64,000 nucleotides of DNA from Rhizobium freirei PRF 81 (lineage in GTDB: Bacteria; Pseudomonadota; Alphaproteobacteria; Rhizobiales; Rhizobiaceae), in NCBI RefSeq assembly GCF_000359745.1, contig NZ_AQHN01000090.1:60527-124526 (forward strand), given 5' to 3'. Every line of letters starts with the position of its first letter. Position 1 is the stretch's first letter. The position numbers and the translations under genes were made by a program. This document shows positions 18,144-27,166 of the stretch, in pieces. Below the pieces are notes generated by a model. The model had not been told where the DNA came from, ran no database searches, and saw only the letters and a list, made by a program, of their open reading frames with translations.

Positions 18144-18845
18144 ATGGCGCCGCTTCTGGAAGTTCAGGGCCTCAATGCCTGGTATGGCGAAAGCCATATC
18201 CTGCACGGCGTCGACATGCGCGTAGGCGAAGGGGAAACCATCACCATCCTCGGCCGCAACGGCGTCGGCAAGACGACGACATTGCGCACGATCGTCGGCA
18301 TCGTCCGCGCCCGCAAGGGCAGGATCGCATTTGCAGGCAGAGACATGATGCAGGTGCCGCTGCACAAGACGGCGCATCAGGGCATCGGCTTCGTGCCGGA
18401 AGAGCGCGGCATCTTCTCGACGCTCAGCGTCTATGAAAACCTGATGCTGCCGCCGGTCGTAGCAGCTGGCGGCATGACGCTCGACGAGATCTTCGAGCTG
18501 TTTCCCAATCTGCATGAGCGACGCAATAGCGTCGGCACAAGGCTCTCGGGCGGCGAGCAGCAGATGCTCGCCATGGCCCGCATTCTTCGCACCGGCGTTC
18601 GCATGCTGCTGCTCGACGAACCCACCGAGGGCCTTGCTCCCGTCATCGTCCAGCGCATCGGCGAAGTCCTGCAGAAGCTGAAAAGCCGCGGTATGACCAT
18701 ATTGCTCGTCGAGCAGAATTTCCGTTTTGCCAGCCGCATTGCCGATCGCTTCTATGTGATGGATCACGGCCAGATGGTCTCGGAATTTCCTGTCGGCGAA
18801 CTCACAGAGCGCATGGATATGCTGCACAAGGTTCTGGGGGTCTGA
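18144..18845 (+). CDS. ABC transporter ATPase, LivF type
   Basis: This 233-residue ATPase has Walker A GRNGVGKTT, signature LSGGEQQMLAMAR and Walker B LLLDEPTEGLAP, which is the LivF hallmark. A GGAGGAGGC ribosome site at 18129-18137 favours ATG 18144. A TTG at 18138 would overlap the previous gene by 4 bases. It pairs with the LivG-type subunit to form the nucleotide-binding dimer of the importer. Confidence 0.92.
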   Translation: MAPLLEVQGLNAWYGESHILHGVDMRVGEGETITILGRNGVGKTTTLRTIVGIVRARKGRIAFAGRDMMQVPLHKTAHQGIGFVPEERGIFSTLSVYENLMLPPVVAAGGMTLDEIFELFPNLHERRNSVGTRLSGGEQQMLAMARILRTGVRMLLLDEPTEGLAPVIVQRIGEVLQKLKSRGMTILLVEQNFRFASRIADRFYVMDHGQMVSEFPVGELTERMDMLHKVLGV

Positions 18846-18848
18846 ACC

Positions 18849-19736
18849 ATGACGACAATCTTCGGCATCCCCGTCCAGGCTCTTCTCGGTCAATTGCTGA
18901 TCGGCCTGATCAACGGCTCCTTCTATGCGCTCTTAAGCCTTGGCCTGGCGATCATCTTCGGCATGTTGCGGGTCATCAATTTCGCCCATGGCGCGCTCTA
19001 TATGCTCGGCGCTTTCACCGCCTATCTGCTGCTCGCCTATGCCGGCATCGGCTATTGGCCGGCCCTCGTTCTGGCGCCGCTGATCGTCGGCTTGTTCGGA
19101 GCGCTGGTCGAGCGGCTTTGCCTGCGCCAGCTCTACAAGATCGATCCGCTTTACGGATTGCTCTTCACCTTCGGCATGGCGCTGACCATCGAGGGAACCT
19201 TCCGCTATCTCTACGGCTCCTCGGGCCAGCCCTATGCCGTTCCGACGGAATTGGCGGGTGCGAAAAATATCGGCTTCATGTTCCTGCCCGTCTATCGCGG
19301 CTGGGTGGTGATTGCCTCGCTGATCGTCTGCATCGGCACATGGCTTCTGATCGAGAAGACCAAGCTTGGCGCCTATCTGCGTGCGGCGACCGAGAATTCC
19401 GTGCTCGTGCAGGTCTTCGGCGTCAACGTACCGGTGCTGCTGACGCTCACCTATGGCTTCGGCGTCGCGCTTGCCGCCTTTGCGGGCGTGCTCGCTGCGC
19501 CGATCTATCAGGTGTCGCCGCTGATGGGGTCGAACATGATCATCATCGTCTTCGCCGTGGTCGTCGTCGGCGGCATGGGCTCGATCATGGGCGCGATCGT
19601 CACCGGATATATGCTCGGGGTTGCCGAGGGCCTGACCAAGGTCTTCTATCCGGAAGCCTCCAACATCGTCATCTTCGTGATCATGGCGATCGTGCTGCTC
19701 TTGAGGCCGGCCGGCCTCTTCGGTCGGGATGCGTGA
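18849..19736 (+). CDS. ABC transporter permease, LivH type
   Basis: This 295-residue inner-membrane permease has about eight hydrophobic helices. The opening LLIGLINGSFYALLSLGLAI and the segment RVINFAHGALYMLGAF are diagnostic of LivH-family permeases. The conserved cytoplasmic loop contacting the ATPase (GAYLRAATENSVLVQVFGVN) is present. It starts 3 bases after the LivF-type stop, so translation is probably coupled. Confidence 0.92.
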   Translation: MTTIFGIPVQALLGQLLIGLINGSFYALLSLGLAIIFGMLRVINFAHGALYMLGAFTAYLLLAYAGIGYWPALVLAPLIVGLFGALVERLCLRQLYKIDPLYGLLFTFGMALTIEGTFRYLYGSSGQPYAVPTELAGAKNIGFMFLPVYRGWVVIASLIVCIGTWLLIEKTKLGAYLRAATENSVLVQVFGVNVPVLLTLTYGFGVALAAFAGVLAAPIYQVSPLMGSNMIIIVFAVVVVGGMGSIMGAIVTGYMLGVAEGLTKVFYPEASNIVIFVIMAIVLLLRPAGLFGRDA

Positions 19737-19737
19737 T

Positions 19738-20721
19738 ATGGCTGGAACAACCACATTGAAATCCAAGACGCAGCCGAGCCTCTCGATCCAGAAACTGTTG
19801 CTGGTTCTCGGTCTCGTCGGCCTGATCTGGGCGCCGTTCTTCATCTACCCGATCTTCGTCATGAAGGTGCTCTGCTTCGCGCTTTTCGCCTGCGCCTTCA
19901 ATCTGCTGCTCGGCTATGCCGGCCTCTTGTCCTTCGGGCACGCCACCTTCTTCGGCGGCGCGGCTTATTTCACCGCTCATGCGGTGAAGGAATGGGGCGT
20001 GCCGCCTGAGCTCGGCATCCTGATCGGGGTTGCCGGCGCCTCGCTGCTCGGCCTTATCATGGGCTTCGTCGCCATCCGCCGGCAGGGCATCTATTTCGCC
20101 ATGATCACGCTGGCGCTGTCCTACATGTTCTATTTCTTCTGCCTGCAGGCGAAGTTCACCCATGGCGAGGATGGCATCCAATCGGTGCCGCGCGGCTACC
20201 TCCTCGGTGTCCTCGATCTCAACAACTCCTTCAACATGTATTATTTCGTCCTTGCCGTGTTCCTGATCGGCGTGCTGATCATCTGGCGTTTCATCAATTC
20301 GCCGTTCGGCATGATCCTGAAGTCGATCCGCGAGAACGAGCAGCGGGCGATCTCGCTCGGCTATTCCGTTGCGCATTACAAGCTCGGCGCCTTCGTCATG
20401 TCGGCGGCGCTCGCGGGGCTTGCAGGCGCGGTCAAGGCGCTGGTCTTCCAGTTCGCGACGCTGACGGATGTCGCCTGGCAGATGTCCGGCGAGGTGATCC
20501 TCATGACCTTGCTCGGCGGCATCGGCACGCTGATCGGCCCGATTTTTGGCGCCGGTTTCGTGGCGACGCTGGAAAACTATCTCGCGACCTCGGAATTCCC
20601 GGTCACCATCATTACCGGTATCGTCTTCATGGTTTGCGTCCTGCTCTTCCGCCGCGGCATCGTCGGCGAATTCTATGCCTCGCGGCTGGGACGGAAACTG
20701 GGGTTTGAATATCGGCGCTAG
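19738..20721 (+). CDS. ABC transporter permease, LivM type
   Basis: This 327-residue permease has about nine to ten helices. LLLGYAGLLSFGHATFFGGA and the loop SPFGMILKSIRENEQRAISLG are LivM hallmarks. ATG 19738 is one base past the LivH stop. An in-frame ATG at 19729 overlaps the previous gene and adds three residues. It completes a five-gene importer with order binding protein, ATPase, ATPase, permease, permease. Confidence 0.9.
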   Translation: MAGTTTLKSKTQPSLSIQKLLLVLGLVGLIWAPFFIYPIFVMKVLCFALFACAFNLLLGYAGLLSFGHATFFGGAAYFTAHAVKEWGVPPELGILIGVAGASLLGLIMGFVAIRRQGIYFAMITLALSYMFYFFCLQAKFTHGEDGIQSVPRGYLLGVLDLNNSFNMYYFVLAVFLIGVLIIWRFINSPFGMILKSIRENEQRAISLGYSVAHYKLGAFVMSAALAGLAGAVKALVFQFATLTDVAWQMSGEVILMTLLGGIGTLIGPIFGAGFVATLENYLATSEFPVTIITGIVFMVCVLLFRRGIVGEFYASRLGRKLGFEYRR

Positions 20722-20732
20722 CGGTTTGATTT

Positions 20733-20867
20733 TCCTTCTCCCCGTAAGCGGGGAGAAGGTGCCCGGAGGGCGGATGAGGGGCTATTTCGAGGTTGATCGG
20801 GAAGCTGGGTTTGCCGTACCTCCAGGCCCCTCACCCTAGCCCTCTCCCCGCGCGCGGGGAGAGGGAA
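20733..20867. repeat. RIME-like intergenic inverted repeat (copy 2)
   Basis: CCTTCTCCCCGTAAGCGGGG at the left end and the facing block with CCCTCTCCCCGCGCGCGGGG at the right end are nested palindromes. They sit inside larger inverted arms (GGATGAGGGG / CCCCTCACCC). It lies between the transporter operon and the GMC oxidoreductase, ending 16 bases before its ATG, so it forms nearly the whole leader of that gene. Confidence 0.75.
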
Positions 20868-20882
20868 TCACTGAGTTTGAAC

Positions 20883-22478
20883 ATGGATCGCTTCGACTAC
20901 ATCATCATCGGTGCCGGCAGTGCCGGTTGCGTGCTTGCCAACCGGCTCTCGGCTGACCGCAATAACAGGGTGCTGCTGCTGGAAGCCGGCGGCAATGACA
21001 ACTACCATTGGATCCATATTCCGGTCGGCTATCTCTATTGCATCAACAATCCCCGCATCGACTGGTGCTTCACCACGTCGGCGGAAGCGGGTCTGAACGG
21101 CCGGTCGCTGAATTATCCGCGCGGCAAGGTGCTCGGCGGCTGCTCTTCCATCAACGGCATGATCTACATGCGCGGCCAGGCGCGCGACTACGATCTCTGG
21201 CGGCAGCTCGGCTGTGCCGGCTGGGGCTGGGACGACGTGTTGCCTCACTTCATCAAGTCCGAGGATCACTATCGCGGCAGGGACGAGATGCACGGCGCCG
21301 GCGGCGAATGGCGGGTCGAGAAGGCGCGCGTGCGCTGGGCTGTGCTGGATGCCTTCCAGGCCGCGGCCAGGGAGGCCGGCATCCCGGAGACGGCGGATTT
21401 CAATCGCGGCAACAATGAAGGGTCGGGCTATTTCGACGTCAACCAGCGTTCCGGCATTCGCTGGAACACGACGAAGGCCTTCCTGCGCCCGGCCATGCAG
21501 CGCGGCAATCTCACCGTCTATACCAAGGCGCAGGTTCGCCGCCTAATCGTCGAGGGCGATGCCGTCATCGGCGTCGAATTCCAGCATGATGGCGTGGCGA
21601 AACGCGCCTATGCGAACAAGGAGACGGTGCTGTCGGCCGGCTCCATCGGCTCGCCGCATGTTCTCGAATTGTCGGGCATCGGCCATGGCAATGTGCTCGG
21701 CAAGGCCGGTATCGAGGTCGTGCGCGAGGTCAGGTCCGTCGGCGAGAACCTGCAGGATCATCTGCAATTGCGCATGGCCTATAAGGTGACGGGCGTCGCC
21801 ACGCTGAACGAGAAGGCGACGAGCCTCATCGGCAAGGCGGCGATCGGCCTTGAATATCTGGTTCGCCGCTCAGGCCCGATGGCGATGGCGCCGAGCCAGC
21901 TCGGCATCTTCACCCGCTCGGGGCCGGATAAGGAAACGCCGGATCTGCAATATCATGTGCAGCCGGTCTCGCTCGACAAGTTCGGCGATCCCGTTCATCC
22001 CTTTCCGGCCATTACCGCCAGCGTCTGCAATCTGCGGCCCGAAAGCCGCGGCTCGGTGCATGTGCGCAGCCCCGATTTCGCCCTGCAGCCGGCCATCAGC
22101 CCGAATTATCTCTCGGCTCAGCGAGACCGGGAGATCGCGGTACGCTCCATTCGCCTGACGCGCCGGATCGTGGCGCAGCCCTCTTTCGCCCGCTTCAGGC
22201 CGGAGGAGTTCAAGCCTGGACCGGCCTATGACACGGACGCCGATCTGGAGCGGGCTGCCGGCGATATCGGCACGACGATTTTCCACCCGGTCGGCACATG
22301 CCGCATGGGCGGCGACGCGCAAAGCGTTGTTGATCCCCGCTTGCGGCTGCGAGCACTGGCAAGGCTTCGCATTGCCGACGCCTCCATCATGCCGTCGATC
22401 ACATCAGGCAACACGAATTCGCCAACCATCATGATCGCCGAGAAGGCAGCCGAAATGATCCTTGCCGACAATCGATGA
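20883..22478 (+). CDS. GMC-family FAD oxidoreductase (choline/alcohol dehydrogenase-like)
   Basis: This 531-residue flavoprotein has an N-terminal dinucleotide-binding motif DYIIIGAGSAGCVLANRLS. The GMC signature 1 region is PRGKVLGGCSSINGMIYMRG. The C-terminal active-site motifs are FHPVGTCRMG (catalytic His) and SGNTNSPTIMIAEKAA (catalytic Asn). Such enzymes oxidise alcohols or choline and pass electrons to the respiratory chain or oxygen. ATG 20883 begins the canonical MDRFDYIIIG. A longer frame reads through the upstream palindromic repeat and is not credible. The true alcohol substrate is unknown; the valine-pathway neighbours may be a hint. Confidence 0.9.
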   Translation: MDRFDYIIIGAGSAGCVLANRLSADRNNRVLLLEAGGNDNYHWIHIPVGYLYCINNPRIDWCFTTSAEAGLNGRSLNYPRGKVLGGCSSINGMIYMRGQARDYDLWRQLGCAGWGWDDVLPHFIKSEDHYRGRDEMHGAGGEWRVEKARVRWAVLDAFQAAAREAGIPETADFNRGNNEGSGYFDVNQRSGIRWNTTKAFLRPAMQRGNLTVYTKAQVRRLIVEGDAVIGVEFQHDGVAKRAYANKETVLSAGSIGSPHVLELSGIGHGNVLGKAGIEVVREVRSVGENLQDHLQLRMAYKVTGVATLNEKATSLIGKAAIGLEYLVRRSGPMAMAPSQLGIFTRSGPDKETPDLQYHVQPVSLDKFGDPVHPFPAITASVCNLRPESRGSVHVRSPDFALQPAISPNYLSAQRDREIAVRSIRLTRRIVAQPSFARFRPEEFKPGPAYDTDADLERAAGDIGTTIFHPVGTCRMGGDAQSVVDPRLRLRALARLRIADASIMPSITSGNTNSPTIMIAEKAAEMILADNR

Positions 22479-22517
22479 CTCTCTGAGGATTGACGTGAGC
22501 GGGGACAGGAGATTTGC

Positions 22518-23576
22518 ATGGAAAGCACGGACGAAGTCATCATCGAGCGGCGCGGATCGGCCGGCATCGTCAGGCTCAACCGCCCGAAGGCGCTGAACAG
22601 CCTGACACTGTCAATGGTAAGGGTCATTGCTCCGGCCCTTGCGGATTTCGCCGCCGATCCCGCGATTGCGAGCGTCATCGTCATGGGCGAAGGGGAGCGC
22701 GGCTTTTGTGCCGGCGGCGATATCCGCCTGCTGCACCGGAGCGGCAAGGAGGGGTCCGATGAAGCGGAGACCTTCTGGCGCGAGGAGTTCCTGCTCAACC
22801 ACGCCATCTCGCGCTATCTCAAGCCCTATGTGGTGTTGATGGATGGTATCACCATGGGCGGCGGCGTCGGCCTGTCGGCGCATGGCAGCCATCGCGTCGT
22901 CACGGAGCGCACGCGCCTTGCCATGCCCGAAACCGGCATCGGCTACTTCCCGGATGTCGGCGCCACCTGGCTGCTGCCGCGTGCGCCGGGCGAAGCCGGC
23001 ACCTGGATGGGGTTGACGGGCTTAACCGTCGAAGCGGCAGACGTCATCCATGCCGGTTTTGCCGATCACCATGTCGCGTCCTCGGCGCTGTTGACTCTCA
23101 TGGATGCGATAGTGGCGCTGCCCGCCGCCACCTCTGGCGCAGACGTGCACGCCTTGATCCGCACGATGGCTTCGGACGCTGGCGAAAGCCGGCTTGCGGC
23201 AAACCGCGACGTGATCGACCGGGTGTTTTCCGCAGACACGCTGGAAGAGATTCTAAAGGCATTGTCGGCTGAACCCGGAGAGTTTGTCGCTGAAGCTGCC
23301 GGCGTGATCGCCAGCCGCTCGCCCACCAGCCTGAAGTTGACCTTGCGGCTGCTGCGGGCAGGGCGGGCGAGCGCCAATCTCGCCGAATGCCTCAATCGTG
23401 AACTCGGCGCCTGCCGGGGCATATTGTATAATCACGATTTCTACGAAGGCGTGCGCGCTGCGGTCATCGACAAGGACCGCAATCCGAAATGGTCTCCGGC
23501 CAGCCTGGCCGAAGTCACTGCTGCCGAGATCGACCGCTTTTTCGTTCCGCCGCAGCCGCCGCTTTTCGCGAGCTAG
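22518..23576 (+). CDS. 3-hydroxyisobutyryl-CoA hydrolase (crotonase family)
   Basis: This 352-residue crotonase-fold protein has the oxyanion motif RGFCAGGDIRLL. The stretch MGGGVGLSAHGSHRVVTE followed by AMPETGIGYFPDVGATWLLPR is characteristic of 3-hydroxyisobutyryl-CoA hydrolases rather than simple hydratases. The extended C-terminal domain beyond 260 residues also fits. The enzyme releases 3-hydroxyisobutyrate in valine degradation. Its product is the substrate of the dehydrogenase encoded next. It starts 39 bases after the GMC gene. Confidence 0.86.
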   Translation: MESTDEVIIERRGSAGIVRLNRPKALNSLTLSMVRVIAPALADFAADPAIASVIVMGEGERGFCAGGDIRLLHRSGKEGSDEAETFWREEFLLNHAISRYLKPYVVLMDGITMGGGVGLSAHGSHRVVTERTRLAMPETGIGYFPDVGATWLLPRAPGEAGTWMGLTGLTVEAADVIHAGFADHHVASSALLTLMDAIVALPAATSGADVHALIRTMASDAGESRLAANRDVIDRVFSADTLEEILKALSAEPGEFVAEAAGVIASRSPTSLKLTLRLLRAGRASANLAECLNRELGACRGILYNHDFYEGVRAAVIDKDRNPKWSPASLAEVTAAEIDRFFVPPQPPLFAS

Positions 23577-23676
23577 AGTGGTTCAGCTCATCACGGAATT
23601 TCTGAACCGTTCTATCTCATTATTTTAAGCAATTCCGGGACGGAAAGCCGATCTGCATCTTTCCTGGAATTGCTTC
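23575..23676 (-). repeat. Interspersed short repeat family A (copy 1, reversed)
   Basis: Read on the minus strand, this segment has the same build as 28041-28110, 59157-59259 and 60532-60634. It has a CAATTCCAGGAAA-like start, a GGCTTTCCGTCCCGGAATTGC core and a GAGATAGA run. A closing hairpin (GGTTCAG / CTGAACC) completes it. It begins inside the stop codon of the hydrolase gene and fills the gap before mmsB. Confidence 0.6.
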
Positions 23677-23700
23677 AACCGATCATGGGAGGAAAACATC

Positions 23701-24582
23701 ATGGCACGGATCGCATTCATCGGCCTCGGCAATATGGGAGGGCCGATGGCCGCCAATCTCGTCAAGGCCGGCCATGCCGTTACTGGCTTCGATCTTTCGC
23801 ATGATGTGCTGAAGGCAGCAGAAGCATCGGGCGTGAAGGCCGCTAATGTGCTGACCGAAGCCTTGGTTGATGCCGAAGTGGTCGTGACCATGCTGCCGAA
23901 GGGCCAGCATGTGCTCACCGTCTGGACCGACGTGCTGCGATCCGTGCCGAAGGGAACGCTGCTGATCGACAGCTCAACCATCGACGTCGATAGCGCCCGC
24001 AAGGCGCATGCCATGGCGGGTGATGCCGGCTGCCTCTCGCTCGACGCGCCGGTTTCCGGCGGAACCGGGGGGGCTGCGGCCGGCACGCTGACCTTCATGG
24101 CCGGCGGCTCGACGGAAAGTTTTGCGGCCGCCAAACCGCTGCTTGACGTGATGGGTAAGAAGATCGTCCATTGCGGCGATGCCGGTGCCGGCCAGGCGGC
24201 GAAGATCTGCAACAACATGATCCTCGGCATTTCCATGATCGGTGTCTGCGAGGCCTTCGTGCTCGGCGAAAAGCTCGGCCTCTCGCATCAGGCATTGTTC
24301 GACGTCGCTTCGACTTCGTCAGGGCAGTGCTGGTCGATCAATACCTATTGCCCCGTGCCCGGCCCTGTGCCGACCTCACCTGCCAATAATGATTACAAGC
24401 CCGGCTTTGCAGCTGCCCTGATGCTCAAGGACCTGCGGCTGTCGCAGGAGGCGGCTCTCTCCAGCGGCGCATCCACGCCTCTGGGAGCGGAGGCGGCGCA
24501 GCTCTATGCACTCTTCGAAAAGCTCGGCAATGGTGGCCGCGATTTTTCGGCCATTATCGAGATGTTTCGGGAGGCGAATTGA
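23701..24582 (+). CDS. mmsB: 3-hydroxyisobutyrate dehydrogenase
   Basis: This 293-residue NAD-dependent beta-hydroxyacid dehydrogenase has the Rossmann motif FIGLGNMGGPMAANLVKAGH at the N-terminus. The substrate-binding motif is DAPVSGGTGGAAAGTLTFM, and the catalytic-lysine motif GAGQAAKICNNMILG follows. These match MmsB, which oxidises 3-hydroxyisobutyrate to methylmalonate semialdehyde in valine breakdown. GGGAGG precedes the ATG. It follows the hydrolase that makes its substrate. Related tartronate-semialdehyde reductases share the fold but would not fit this context as well. Confidence 0.92.
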   Translation: MARIAFIGLGNMGGPMAANLVKAGHAVTGFDLSHDVLKAAEASGVKAANVLTEALVDAEVVVTMLPKGQHVLTVWTDVLRSVPKGTLLIDSSTIDVDSARKAHAMAGDAGCLSLDAPVSGGTGGAAAGTLTFMAGGSTESFAAAKPLLDVMGKKIVHCGDAGAGQAAKICNNMILGISMIGVCEAFVLGEKLGLSHQALFDVASTSSGQCWSINTYCPVPGPVPTSPANNDYKPGFAAALMLKDLRLSQEAALSSGASTPLGAEAAQLYALFEKLGNGGRDFSAIIEMFREAN

Positions 24583-24623
24583 GTATAACTCGCGATATTC
24601 GACCGAGTTGAAAATTCGGATTG

Positions 24624-24762
24624 CCTCTCACCCCAGCCCTCTCCCCGCAAGCGGGGAGAGGGGGAATTGTGCCTAAAGCGGCTTCGGCTTGAGGGAAGGC
24701 TCACCGTTTTATGAGATCGTTCCCTCGCCCCGCTTGCGGGGAGAGGGCTAGGGTGAGGGGCC
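24624..24762. repeat. RIME-like intergenic inverted repeat (copy 3)
   Basis: The left arm CCTCTCACCCCAGCCCTCTC with CCCCGCAAGCGGGG faces the right arm with CCCCGCTTGCGGGG and AGGGCTAGGGTGAGGGG. The arms are near-perfect inverted copies about 40 bases apart. It lies between the convergent mmsB and helicase genes and may also end both transcripts. Confidence 0.78.
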
Positions 24763-24821
24763 AGGCACGAAGAGGCGGCGTCGGCGAACATGCCTGACCT
24801 GCCGATCTCAGTCGCTATAAC

Positions 24822-26891
24822 TCACCGCCACATGCCCCGCATCCGTGCCCCGACATCGACGCGCACCTCTCGCGCCCGAATGGCGGCTGCGCTTTCAGCC
24901 CGCGCCTGTGGCCAGCCGCAGACCTCGAAGAATTGCAAAAGTGTCGCCGGAATGAAGCGGGTGCGGGAGGCGAAGACATGTTTGTCCCCCTGCGCATGCT
25001 GGCCGTGCACGAAGAAGCGCTGCGGGATGACGAGATCGAGATTGTCCTTGGCCCGCGTCATCGCGACATAGAGCAGCCGCCGTTCCTCCTCGATCTCGGC
25101 GGAGGACCCGACGGCGAGATCGGCGGGGATGCAGCCGTCGACGGCGTTGAGGATGAAGACCTTCGTCCACTCTTGGCCCTTGGCGGAATGGATTGTCGAC
25201 AGGATCAGATAATCCTCGTCGAGCAGTGGCACGCCCGCCTGATCGCTGGTTGCATCAGGCGGATCGAGCGTAAGTTCGGTGAGAAAGCGCTCGCGCGAGC
25301 CGTAGCCCGCGGCGATCTGTTCGAGCTGGACGAGATCCGCCTGGCGGGTAGCGGCATCCTCATGGGCTCGCTCCAGATGCGGCTCGTACCATTGGCGAAC
25401 CAGGCCGATTTCCGCCGGCCATCCGGCCTTGCCGCTTTTGACCTCCCGCATCGTCTCGACGAAAGCGGTCCAGTCGTCTCCCGTGCGGGGCGGCGGCGGA
25501 AGCTCGGTAAGGGCCGTGATCGGGCTTGCCTCTTCGCCGATCTGGTCGAGCACGCGCTGCGCCGTGGATGGGCCGACGCCGGGCAGGAGCTGCATCAGGC
25601 GGAAACCCGCCACGCGGTCGCGCGGGTTCTGGGCAAAGCGCAGAGCTGCCAGCATGTCCTTGACATGAGCGCTGTCGAGGAACTTCAGCCCGCCGAACTT
25701 GACGAAGGGAATGTTGCGCCGGGTGAGCTCCACTTCCAGCGGGCCGCCATGGCTCGATGTGCGGAAGAGTACGGCCTGTTGCTTGAGCCGCGTGCCGCCC
25801 TCGCGATTTTCCAATATCTGATCGGCGATGTAACGCGCCTGATCGGCCTCGTCGCGCACCGTCACCAGCCGTGGGCGCTCCGTGCTCTGCCGCTCTGTGC
25901 GCAGGTTCTTGGTGAAGCGCTCCGAGGCAAGATCGATGACGGCATTGGCGGCAGCGAGAATCGGTTGCGTCGAGCGATAATTGCGGTCGAGCGTGACGAT
26001 ATCGGCCGATGGCGTGAAAGCCTTGGGGAAATCCAGAATGTTGCGCACGGTGGCCGCGCGGAAGGAATAGATCGACTGCGCATCGTCGCCGACGACGGTC
26101 AATCCCCGGCCATCGGGTTTGAGAGCCAGCAGGATGGAGGATTGCAGCCGATTGGTATCCTGATACTCGTCGACAAGCACGTGGTCGAAGCGGCTGCCGA
26201 TATCCTCGGCGATCAGCGGCTCCTGCAGCATGTGCGCCCAGTAGAGCAGCAGGTCGTCGTAATCGAGCACGTTCTGCACTTGCTTCGCCTCGACATAGGC
26301 GGCGAAGAGATCGCGCAGCTGCTGTTCCCACATGGCGCACCAGGGGAAGAAGTCCCGCAGCACGCCGTCGAGCGGCGCCTCCGCATTGACGGAGCGCGAG
26401 TAGATGGCAAGGCATGTCGCCTTGGTCGGAAAACGGTTCTCCGTCTTGGAAAAGCCGAGGTCATGGCGCGCAAGATTCATCAGGTCGGCACTGTCTTCCC
26501 GGTCGTGGATGGTGAAGGCCGGATCGATGCCGATCTGCTCGGCGTAATCCCGCAGCAGGCGTGCGCCGATGCCATGGAATGTGCCGCTCCAGGCAAGCGC
26601 ATCGGCGGTGATGCCGGCATTCGCACCCAGCACCTCGCGACAGATCCGCTCGACGCGGCGGCCCATCTCGGCGGCGGCGCGGCGCGAAAAGGTCATCAGC
26701 AGAATGCGGCGTGGGTCCGCACCCTTGACGATCAGATGCGCGACGCGATGGGCAAGCGTATTCGTCTTGCCGGAGCCGGCCCCGGCAATCACAAGCAGCG
26801 GCCCGGCGACATGACAGTCGCCTGCAGTCGTGCCGTGCTCCACTGCCAGCCGCTGCTCCGGGTTCAGCTTTTCCAGATAGGCGGCGGTCAT
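24822..26891 (-). CDS. UvrD/Rep-type ATP-dependent DNA helicase
   Basis: This 689-residue superfamily 1A helicase shows all main motifs in order. These are the Q-motif region (LNPEQRLAVEHG), Walker A (VIAGAGSGKTNTLAHRV), motif II (VLVDEYQDTN), motif III (TVVGDDAQSIYSFRAA), motif V (LSTIHSAKGQEWTKVFI) and motif VI (YVAMTRAKDNLDLV). ATG 26891 is chosen because AGGAGAG sits just upstream and it starts right before the Q motif. The open frame extends 51 residues further upstream with no family similarity. It unwinds DNA 3' to 5' and would act in repair or replication restart. It is probably a second UvrD-like paralogue rather than UvrD itself, but that cannot be settled here. Confidence 0.88.
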   Translation of the reverse strand: MTAAYLEKLNPEQRLAVEHGTTAGDCHVAGPLLVIAGAGSGKTNTLAHRVAHLIVKGADPRRILLMTFSRRAAAEMGRRVERICREVLGANAGITADALAWSGTFHGIGARLLRDYAEQIGIDPAFTIHDREDSADLMNLARHDLGFSKTENRFPTKATCLAIYSRSVNAEAPLDGVLRDFFPWCAMWEQQLRDLFAAYVEAKQVQNVLDYDDLLLYWAHMLQEPLIAEDIGSRFDHVLVDEYQDTNRLQSSILLALKPDGRGLTVVGDDAQSIYSFRAATVRNILDFPKAFTPSADIVTLDRNYRSTQPILAAANAVIDLASERFTKNLRTERQSTERPRLVTVRDEADQARYIADQILENREGGTRLKQQAVLFRTSSHGGPLEVELTRRNIPFVKFGGLKFLDSAHVKDMLAALRFAQNPRDRVAGFRLMQLLPGVGPSTAQRVLDQIGEEASPITALTELPPPPRTGDDWTAFVETMREVKSGKAGWPAEIGLVRQWYEPHLERAHEDAATRQADLVQLEQIAAGYGSRERFLTELTLDPPDATSDQAGVPLLDEDYLILSTIHSAKGQEWTKVFILNAVDGCIPADLAVGSSAEIEEERRLLYVAMTRAKDNLDLVIPQRFFVHGQHAQGDKHVFASRTRFIPATLLQFFEVCGWPQARAESAAAIRAREVRVDVGARMRGMWR

Positions 26892-27166
26892 GAACTCTCC
26901 TGAACCTGTCGGATGAGGGATGGCCGGGCGCAATCCAAGACGAATCGCATCGGCGAAATTATCCAGACGTTCTATGGATGTTCCGAATCGCGCGAGCCTG
27001 TCAAGATTGGCGGAGCGGCAACGCGGAAGTGACCTCTTGTGCAAGAATCTTATCCGGATTTGGTCAATTCAGGCTCGAAAACGGCGTTTGTCATGCTTAT
27101 GTATTATTTCGACGCGGTATGTTGAGTTTTGTGGCTTGGTAGTGCGTAGAACGAAGGTTTCAGGAC

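Noticed and set aside
13636..24762. GC palindromes considered as CRISPR repeats
   Set aside because: They occur as paired inverted arms at isolated loci, without regular spacers or cas genes.
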